Positions 54,932-64,000 of a DNA stretch of 64,000 bases are shown here, piece by piece (position 1 is the stretch's first letter; the number at the start of each line of letters is the position of its first letter). Under the pieces are notes generated by a model that did no database searches, was not told where the DNA came from, and worked only from the letters and a program-made list of their open reading frames with translations. The translations under genes were made by a program, and so were the position numbers. Source of the DNA: Caballeronia humi (GTDB lineage Bacteria; Pseudomonadota; Gammaproteobacteria; Burkholderiales; Burkholderiaceae); NCBI RefSeq assembly GCF_001544475.1, contig NZ_FCNW02000004.1:1-64000 (forward strand), written 5' to 3'.

Positions 54932-56266
54932 ATGACCATGAAGCAAACCGGCGATATCGCGGCGCATCGCCTTTCGCAAGAACAGCTTGTGTGCGAATTC
55001 TCCGACGTCGCACCCTTGCTCGATGCGACCGCTGCCGCCGCCGCATCGAGCCGCTGTCACTACTGCTACGACGCGCCTTGCATACAGGCGTGCCCGACGT
55101 CGATCGATATTCCGAGCTTTATCCGCAAGATCGGCAACGGCAACTTGAAGGGCGCGGCCCTCGATATTCTGTCGGCGAATCCGCTGGGCGGCATGTGCGC
55201 GCGCGTTTGCCCGACCGAGATTCTGTGCGAAGGCGCCTGCGTGCGCAATCACAAGGACGACAAGCCCGTCGCGATCGGCGCGCTTCAGCGTCACGCGACC
55301 GACTGGGCGATGGCGCGCGGCGAACCGCTCTTCAAGCGTGCAGCGGAAACGGGGCGGCATATCGCGGTCGTCGGTGCGGGACCTGCGGGTCTTGCATGCG
55401 CGCATCGCTTGGCACTCGCAGGCCATCGCGCAACAATCTTCGATGCGCGTGCTAAGCCCGGTGGCCTCAACGAATACGGCATCGCGGCATACAAGACCGT
55501 CGAGGACTTCGCGCAGCGCGAAGTGGAATGGCTGTATTCGATCGGCGGCATTGAATTGAAGACGGGCGTGATGCTCCGACGCGATGTGACGCTCGACGAG
55601 CTCCGCAAGCAATATGACGCCGTATTCCTCGCGATCGGTCTCGGTGGGGTGCGTGCGCTCGCGCTCGAAGGCGAAGCGCTTGGCGGCGTAATGAACGCGG
55701 TCGATTTCATCGAGCAGGTCCGTCAGGCCGACGATCTCGCGACCGTGCCCGTCGGCCGTCGCGTGGTGGTGATCGGCGGCGGCAATACGGCCGTCGATGC
55801 AGCGGTGCAGAGCCGCAAGATCGGTGCTACGTCGGTGACGATGGTGTATCGGCGTGGTGTCGAGCACATGAGCGCAACCTGGGCCGAACGTGAATTCGCG
55901 CAGATGAACGGCGTGACGCTTGTCACTTACGCGAAGCCGGTGCGCATGGTCGGCATCGACGGACAAGTGAGCGGCGTCGAATTCGAGCGTGGCCAGGAGC
56001 GCTTCACGATTGAAGCGGACATGGTGCTGAAAGCGATCGGCCAGACGCTGGTGCCGATCGGCCTCGATCACGAGCTGCTGACGCTGGAAGGCAACCGCAT
56101 CGCCACCGATGAAAACCGTCGGACGACGCTCGCAAAAGTCTGGGCCGGCGGCGACTGCGCGACGCACGAAGGACTCGACCTCACGGTGCAGGCGGTACAG
56201 GACGGCAAGCTCGCGGCGGCATCGATCGATGCATCGTTCGCGCTGACTGCCATCAAAGCCGCCTGA
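54932..56266 (+). CDS. preT: dihydropyrimidine dehydrogenase, electron-transfer subunit PreT
   Basis: 444 residues from ATG 54932 with AAGGAA ahead. GltD-like protein. Cys clusters for Fe-S centres are in CHYCYDAPCIQACP and MCARVCPTEILCEGACVRN; FAD motif VVGAGPAGLACAHRLALAGH near 147; NAD(P) motif VVIGGGNTAVDAAVQ near 280; C-terminal VWAGGDCATHEGLDL. It takes electrons from NADH for PreA, which reduces uracil and thymine. Frame upstream to 54674 is not part of the gene. Confidence 0.95.
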   Translation: MTMKQTGDIAAHRLSQEQLVCEFSDVAPLLDATAAAAASSRCHYCYDAPCIQACPTSIDIPSFIRKIGNGNLKGAALDILSANPLGGMCARVCPTEILCEGACVRNHKDDKPVAIGALQRHATDWAMARGEPLFKRAAETGRHIAVVGAGPAGLACAHRLALAGHRATIFDARAKPGGLNEYGIAAYKTVEDFAQREVEWLYSIGGIELKTGVMLRRDVTLDELRKQYDAVFLAIGLGGVRALALEGEALGGVMNAVDFIEQVRQADDLATVPVGRRVVVIGGGNTAVDAAVQSRKIGATSVTMVYRRGVEHMSATWAEREFAQMNGVTLVTYAKPVRMVGIDGQVSGVEFERGQERFTIEADMVLKAIGQTLVPIGLDHELLTLEGNRIATDENRRTTLAKVWAGGDCATHEGLDLTVQAVQDGKLAAASIDASFALTAIKAA

Positions 56267-56296
56267 CCAACAAGACCCCAGGATAAGGAGCCCCAC

Positions 56297-57583
56297 ATGG
56301 CCGACCTTCGCTGCACGATTGCAGGCATCAATTCACCGAACCCCTTCTGGCTCGCGTCCGCGCCGCCGACCGACAAAGCGTACAACGTCAACCGCGCGTT
56401 CGAAGCGGGCTGGGGCGGCGTCGTATGGAAAACGCTGGGCCTCGACCCGCATGTGGTGAACGTCAGTTCGCGCTATGGCGCGGTGCAGTGGAACGGGCAG
56501 CGCATGGCGGGGCTCAACAATATCGAACTGATCACCGATCGTCCGCTCGATGTGAACCTGCGTGAGATCGCGCAAGTGAAGCGCGACTGGCCGGATCGCG
56601 CATTGATCGTCTCGCTGATGGTGCCCTGCAATGAGGCCGACTGGAAGTGGATTCTGCCGCTCGTCGAAGACACCGGCGCCGACGCGGTCGAACTCAACTT
56701 CGGTTGCCCGCATGGCATGAGCGAGCGCGGCATGGGCGCGGCGGTCGGGCAAGTGCCCGAGTATGTCGAGATGGTCACGCGCTGGGTCAAGGAAAGCTCG
56801 AAGCTGCCTTGCCTCGTGAAGCTCACGCCGAACATCAGCGACATTCGTGTCGGCTCGCGTGCCGCTTACAAGGGCGGTGCGGACGGCGTGTCGCTCATCA
56901 ACACGATCAACTCGATCGTCGCGGTCGATCTGGATGAAATGGCGCCGATGCCCACTGTCGACGGCAAGGGCACGCACGGCGGCTATTGCGGTCCCGCTGT
57001 GAAGCCGATCGCGCTCAACATGGTCGCCGAAATCGCACGGGATCAAGAGACGCCGAACCTGCCGATATCGGGCATCGGCGGCATCACGAACTGGCGCGAC
57101 GCGGCGGAGTTCATCGTGCTCGGCGCGGGCAGCGTGCAGGTGTGTACGGCCGCGATGCACTACGGTTTTCGCATCGTGTCCGATCTCGCCGACGGCCTTT
57201 CGAACTGGATGGACGAGAAGGGTTACGCAACGCTCGACGACATTCGCGGCCGCGCCGTGCCGAACGTCACCGACTGGAAGTACCTCAATCTGAAGTACGA
57301 CATCAAGGCGCGCATCGATCAGGACAAGTGCATCCAGTGCGGCCTGTGCCATATCGCCTGCGAAGACACATCACACCAGGCGATCACGCGCGAAAAAGAT
57401 GGCGTGCGTCATTTTGAAGTGGTGGACTCCGAATGCGTCGGGTGCAATCTGTGCATGCACGTATGCCCGGTCGAGCAATGCATCACGATGGAGCGCGTGG
57501 ACGCCGGCGAGTATGCGAACTGGACCACGCATCCGAACAACCCGTCACGCGTCGATGTAGAAGAACCCGCGAAGGCCGCCTAA
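56297..57583 (+). CDS. preA: dihydropyrimidine dehydrogenase, catalytic subunit PreA
   Basis: 428 residues. FMN barrel of the dihydroorotate dehydrogenase type: NPFWLASAPPTDKAYNVNRA, ELNFGCPHGMSERGMGAAVG with catalytic Cys137, LVKLTPNISDI, and GIGGITNWRDAAEFIVLGAG. The C-terminal tail has two 4Fe-4S motifs, CIQCGLCHIACED and CVGCNLCMHVCPVEQC. Forms the active enzyme with PreT. GGAG precedes the ATG. Confidence 0.97.
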   Translation: MADLRCTIAGINSPNPFWLASAPPTDKAYNVNRAFEAGWGGVVWKTLGLDPHVVNVSSRYGAVQWNGQRMAGLNNIELITDRPLDVNLREIAQVKRDWPDRALIVSLMVPCNEADWKWILPLVEDTGADAVELNFGCPHGMSERGMGAAVGQVPEYVEMVTRWVKESSKLPCLVKLTPNISDIRVGSRAAYKGGADGVSLINTINSIVAVDLDEMAPMPTVDGKGTHGGYCGPAVKPIALNMVAEIARDQETPNLPISGIGGITNWRDAAEFIVLGAGSVQVCTAAMHYGFRIVSDLADGLSNWMDEKGYATLDDIRGRAVPNVTDWKYLNLKYDIKARIDQDKCIQCGLCHIACEDTSHQAITREKDGVRHFEVVDSECVGCNLCMHVCPVEQCITMERVDAGEYANWTTHPNNPSRVDVEEPAKAA

Positions 57584-57619
57584 GCACGTTCACGCAATAT
57601 TTCTCGTGGAGATGCACCG

Positions 57620-60635
<3,016 letters not shown>

Positions 60636-60642
60636 TGGAAAC

Positions 60643-62961
60643 TCATGCCGCCTCTGCCGATTCCTGCCACTCGTGCAGCCACGCTTCGAGTTTCTCGGGC
60701 GGCAGCGGGCGGCTCAGATGGTATCCCTGTGCGAGATCGCAGCGCAGGTCCTTGAGCCGCATCAGCATCTCTTCCGTCTCGACACCCTCGGCGACGACCT
60801 TCAGGCCCATGTTGTGCCCGAGGTCGATCGTCGAGCGCACGATGGTCTCGTCGTCCTTGTGGTCGAACATGCCCATCACGAAGGACTTGTCGATCTTGAT
60901 CTCGTCGACGGGCATGCGCTTCAGATACGCGAGCGACGAATAGCCCGTACCGAAGTCGTCGATCGACAGGCGAATCCCCAGCGCGTGCAAACGGTCGAGC
61001 GTTTCGATCGCGTGATTCGGATCGTCCATGATCGCGCTTTCAGTGATCTCGATCCATATCCACTCGGGCGCCACGCCGTACTTCCGCAAGAGCGCGCTAA
61101 AGGTATCCGGCAACGATGACTGGATCAACTCGCGCGCGGACACGTTCACCGACACCGCGAGTTCGAGCCCTTGCTCATGCCACAACGCGCATTGGCGGAT
61201 CGCCTTGTCGGCGACCCAGCGCGAAATCGTCTTGATGTAGCCCGTCTGCTCGGCGAACGGAATGAACTGGTCGGGCGAGACGAAGCCGCGCGTCGGATGG
61301 TCCCAGCGAACCAGCGCCTCGACGTACTTCACCTTCTGCGTGCACAGATCGACCTTCGGCTGGTAGTAGAGCGTCAATTGATCGTGCTCGACGGCCTGGC
61401 GCAATTCGCTCATCAGCGAGAGGCGCTCGGCGCTGTTCTGGTCGTGCTTTTCGTCGTAGAGCGCGTAACCCGTATTCGTGCGCTTGGCGACATACATCGC
61501 GATGTCCGCGCGGCGCAGCAGCACGTTCATGTCCGCGCCGTTATGCGGACACGTCACGATGCCGATGCTCGCGCCCACGTCGACCAGTTGCCCTTCGATC
61601 GTGATCGGCTCTTCGAGCGCCTTCAGCATGCGGTTGGCGATGAGCTTCGCGGCGTCGGTGTCGTCGGTCGGCAGCAGGACCGCGAACTCGTCGCCGCCCA
61701 GGCGTGCGACCGTGTCCGTGCTGCGATGGAGCGCGCCGCGCAAACGCTTCGCCACTTCGCACAGCAGCAGGTCGCCGATCGGATGGCCGAGCGTGTCGTT
61801 CACATACTTGAAGCGGTCGAGGTCCATCATCATGACGGACAACGGATGCTCCGCGCGTAACGCGACACCGATCGCCTGTTGCAGCCGATCGTTGAAGAGC
61901 GCGCGATTCGGCAGGCTCGTCAGGCGGTCCATGTAGGCAAGTTCGGTGATGCGCTGCTCGCGCTCCGCGATACCTTCCCGCATCTGATTGAACGCGCTCG
62001 CGAGTTCACCGATCTCGTCCTGATGAGTCACATCGATCGGTTCCGCGTAATCACCTTGCCCGATACGTCGCGAGAATTGCGTGAGCGCCGCGATCGGGCG
62101 CGTGACGCTGCGCGCGGTGAACATGCTGCCGATGATCGATATCAGCACGCCCACGAGCGTAATCAGCAGCAGCGTGCTTTGCAGGCGATGGAACGGCGCC
62201 ATCGCTTCGCTCAACGACCGCTGCAACATCACGGCGATGGGCTCGCCATCGGATTGCAGCTTGACGAGACGCGTCGCGTAGTTGTCGTCGGAGAGCGTGG
62301 ATGCGTTTTGCATCCTGTGCCTCGCCGCTGCTGGCAACGAACTGGCGAGCACGCTCCAGCGGCCATCGGCGTGAACATCGAGGAACGAGACATCGAGTGC
62401 GGTCAGACTGCTCATGTCGCTTGCCATACTGTCGTCGATGAGGAAGCCCATCGCGACCCAGGCGATGACGAGCGGCGCCTTGATCGGCACCGCGACGATC
62501 TGATAGGGCTTGCCGTCGATCATGCCGATAGTCGAAGCATCGCCGTTGCGTTCCACCGCGTGCAACAGCTTTGGGAACGGAAAGGCCATGCCCGCGTGCA
62601 CGGGGCTGCTGCTATCGGCGATCAACTTGCCGTCGAGGTCTGCGAGCATCACGATGTCCGCATGAATACGGTCTCCGTGATTCGCGAGCGCCGATGCGAC
62701 GGTCTTCTCGTCATGCGAGGCGATGGCCTGCCGAAAGCCGAAGTCCGCCGCGACGACGCCTGCGGCCTGCGTCAGCATTTCGCTGTTCGAGCGCAAGACC
62801 TGTTTGAACACGCGCTGGGCAACGGCCAACTGCTCGTCCGCATTTCGATGCGCGATCGACGTGATCACCGAATTGATGACGATGAACGCCGCCGCCTGAG
62901 CCGCGAGCATCAGCAGGACGAAGACGAGTGTGATCCGCGCACGCAGGCTGTGGAGTCGCAT
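60643..62961 (-). CDS. membrane GGDEF-EAL protein with periplasmic Cache-like and HAMP domains
   Basis: 772 residues. First membrane helix about 10-32, periplasmic sensor to about 260 (double-Cache-like; PYQIVAVPIKAPLVIAWVAM), second helix, HAMP (SVTRPIAALTQFSRRIGQGD), GGDEF domain with RLGGDEFAVLL near 421, EAL domain with EALVRWDHP near 549, NVSARELIQ, EITESAI, DDFGTGYSS, KIDKSFV and AEGVET. Both catalytic sites look intact. Its start lies seven bases after the stop of the cupredoxin-like gene, so the two are an operon; the periplasmic partner may feed the sensor. Confidence 0.92.
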   Translation of the reverse strand: MRLHSLRARITLVFVLLMLAAQAAAFIVINSVITSIAHRNADEQLAVAQRVFKQVLRSNSEMLTQAAGVVAADFGFRQAIASHDEKTVASALANHGDRIHADIVMLADLDGKLIADSSSPVHAGMAFPFPKLLHAVERNGDASTIGMIDGKPYQIVAVPIKAPLVIAWVAMGFLIDDSMASDMSSLTALDVSFLDVHADGRWSVLASSLPAAARHRMQNASTLSDDNYATRLVKLQSDGEPIAVMLQRSLSEAMAPFHRLQSTLLLITLVGVLISIIGSMFTARSVTRPIAALTQFSRRIGQGDYAEPIDVTHQDEIGELASAFNQMREGIAEREQRITELAYMDRLTSLPNRALFNDRLQQAIGVALRAEHPLSVMMMDLDRFKYVNDTLGHPIGDLLLCEVAKRLRGALHRSTDTVARLGGDEFAVLLPTDDTDAAKLIANRMLKALEEPITIEGQLVDVGASIGIVTCPHNGADMNVLLRRADIAMYVAKRTNTGYALYDEKHDQNSAERLSLMSELRQAVEHDQLTLYYQPKVDLCTQKVKYVEALVRWDHPTRGFVSPDQFIPFAEQTGYIKTISRWVADKAIRQCALWHEQGLELAVSVNVSARELIQSSLPDTFSALLRKYGVAPEWIWIEITESAIMDDPNHAIETLDRLHALGIRLSIDDFGTGYSSLAYLKRMPVDEIKIDKSFVMGMFDHKDDETIVRSTIDLGHNMGLKVVAEGVETEEMLMRLKDLRCDLAQGYHLSRPLPPEKLEAWLHEWQESAEAA

Positions 62962-62968
62962 GGCGCGC

Positions 62969-63583
62969 TTACTCGGCCTTCAACTGCAACGTGATTTTCC
63001 CGGCGTCGTCCGTGCCGGGGCCAATCTTCTGCGACGGCTGCGCGTTCGGATCGCTCAGGCGATGGTGCCACGCGATGACGCGGTAGCTATCGGCGGGAAG
63101 ATTGTCGATGCTTGCGCGACCGCTCGCATCGGTCTTGGCGAACCAGGGCGTATCAACGATCAGCAGGTACGCGAGCATCGAATCGTGGATGTTGCAGCCC
63201 ATCACGACGAGTCCGGGTTTGTCGAAGACAATCGGGCTCGCGGGAATGCCGTGATACAAGTTCAACTCGAAGCGCTTGGGCGGCGAGAACGAATAGACGT
63301 CGTGCTCGATGTTGTCCTTGTTCGGAAACGTGACCGACGCGCCCGTCTGCACGACGGAGACGAGCGGCACGAATTTCCGCTTCACCTGATCGATGATGGT
63401 GCCTGCCGGTTTTGCGGGCGGCAGCTTGCCGCTGACGGGCATCGCGTAGACTACGGCGTCGGTGACGGCCACGCCCGCTTGATCGACCACCTGCACGCGC
63501 ACGCTTGTGGCGCTAGCGTCGAGTGTGGTCACGCTCGACAAGCAGCAAAATAGTGCTGCGAATACGGTTGTGCTGAATCGCAT
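62969..63583 (-). CDS. periplasmic cupredoxin-like protein (methylamine-utilization type annotation)
   Basis: 204 residues from ATG 63583. Signal peptide (FSTTVFAALFCCLSSVTTLDASA). The domain has a plastocyanin-like copper-site pattern: His in DNIEHDVYSF, then Cys, His and Met in VMGCNIHDSM. A later Ig/CNA-like stretch (TDASGRASIDNLPADSYRVI) follows. Similar proteins are often labelled methylamine utilization, but no mau genes are present. It is translated just before the GGDEF-EAL gene. Copper binding is inferred from residues, not known. Confidence 0.78.
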   Translation of the reverse strand: MRFSTTVFAALFCCLSSVTTLDASATSVRVQVVDQAGVAVTDAVVYAMPVSGKLPPAKPAGTIIDQVKRKFVPLVSVVQTGASVTFPNKDNIEHDVYSFSPPKRFELNLYHGIPASPIVFDKPGLVVMGCNIHDSMLAYLLIVDTPWFAKTDASGRASIDNLPADSYRVIAWHHRLSDPNAQPSQKIGPGTDDAGKITLQLKAE

Positions 63584-63672
63584 TGGATAAATTCTATTGT
63601 GCTCGTCGCACGCGATATGCGCACGCAAGTGCTAATAACGGCAGACGTATCTCGAACTTGAGGCGCCGGTTT

Positions 63673-64000
63673 TTATTCCCTGTCCTGCACGTCGCGATAC
63701 ATCGGCGCGAGCTTCGCTAGCAGCTTGTTTTGCGAATGGAAGGGCACGCCGTTTTTGTCCATCGCTTTTTGCAAATCCTCGACAAGCGCATTGAATGCCG
63801 CACGATCGATGTTCTGCCCCTCGTGAGTTCGCTTCATCGTGCGGCCCGTGTATTCGCATGGGCCGTCGAGCAGCACGCAGAACTGCTCGACGAGCTTCTG
63901 CTTGATGCGCTTGATCGGCGCGTCTTCGAAGTACGGCTGCGTGCGCGGATCGGCGAGTACGTTGTCGTAGAGATCGTCGACGATTTTCGCGAGGCCGGGC
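63673..64000 (-). CDS. truncated haemoglobin (group I type), cut by window end
   Basis: The C-terminal 109 codons are in the window, ending in YRDVQDRE. Family parts are LAKIVDDLYDNVLADPRTQP, FEDAPIKRIKQKLVEQFCVL, DGPCEYTGRTMKRTHEGQNI with the haem-binding His, and LVEDLQKAMDKNGVPFHSQN. Group I globins bind O2/NO and often detoxify NO. The N terminus lies beyond 64000. Confidence 0.9.
   Translation of the reverse strand, partial: PGLAKIVDDLYDNVLADPRTQPYFEDAPIKRIKQKLVEQFCVLLDGPCEYTGRTMKRTHEGQNIDRAAFNALVEDLQKAMDKNGVPFHSQNKLLAKLAPMYRDVQDRE

Overview
The window is GC-rich chromosomal DNA, apart from a few low-GC stretches. The gene content and protein sequences point to a beta-proteobacterium of the Burkholderia, Paraburkholderia or Caballeronia group: PrpR/PrpB, PcaHG/PcaQ, a five-step Hut pathway, DUF4148 and DUF2288 proteins, an OpcP-like porin and reductive pyrimidine degradation. 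I saw no rRNA, tRNA, CRISPR array, phage or insertion sequence. The species is not determinable from the sequence alone.

Layout. 1-2277: divergent prpB (cut by the window edge) and the sigma-54 activator gene prpR. 2324-4733: a K+ channel, a DUF2288 protein and a small lower-GC islet with membrane proteins of unknown function. 4814-7164: pcaG, pcaH and divergent pcaQ (protocatechuate ring cleavage). 7316-11504: a lone receiver protein, a frameshifted plsC-like acyltransferase gene, proline iminopeptidase, an EAL phosphodiesterase and a conserved hypothetical. 11993-15859: a FeeM-type N-acyl transferase next to a 7TM-PAS-GGDEF-EAL protein. 16169-19185: a LysE exporter with divergent Lrp/AsnC regulator, then hipB and a frameshifted hipA. 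19314-22214: hutU-hutI. 22276-27085: assorted single genes (stress membrane protein, LpxL-like acyltransferase, YCII protein, LysR regulator, MscS channel). 27268-36430: a tightly coupled operon rpiR-iaaA-gsiABCD-P1 peptidase-dppA. 36499-39340: a small ORF, a fluoride channel, a GNAT protein and a sugar-acid dehydratase. 39445-46830: a two-component system divergent from a binding-protein ABC importer and a porin. 46942-51952: hutH-hutC-hutD-hutF-hutG. 52128-60635: a DUF4148 protein, then a RutR-like TetR gene divergent from the pyrimidine degradation operon (amidohydrolase, preT, preA, NCS1 transporter, hydA). 60643-64000: a Cache-HAMP-GGDEF-EAL protein paired with a periplasmic cupredoxin-like protein, then a truncated haemoglobin cut by the window end.

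How it fits together. Most of the window is catabolic: propionate, protocatechuate, histidine, uracil/thymine, peptides and a sugar acid, each with its own local regulator. The histidine pathway is split into two loci about 25 kb apart. They are linked by four near-identical HutC-type operators, two before hutU and two before hutH. The pyrimidine operon has a promoter that reads well (TTGATT-17-TACAAC) with a perfect inverted repeat at the predicted start of transcription. Three c-di-GMP enzymes lie in the window.

The most interesting points are the FeeM-like synthase beside a c-di-GMP enzyme behind a terminator-bearing leader, the peptide-salvage operon under an RpiR/SIS regulator, the cupredoxin/GGDEF-EAL pair, a probable leaderless hipB promoter, and two genes (plsC-like, hipA) broken by single short indels.
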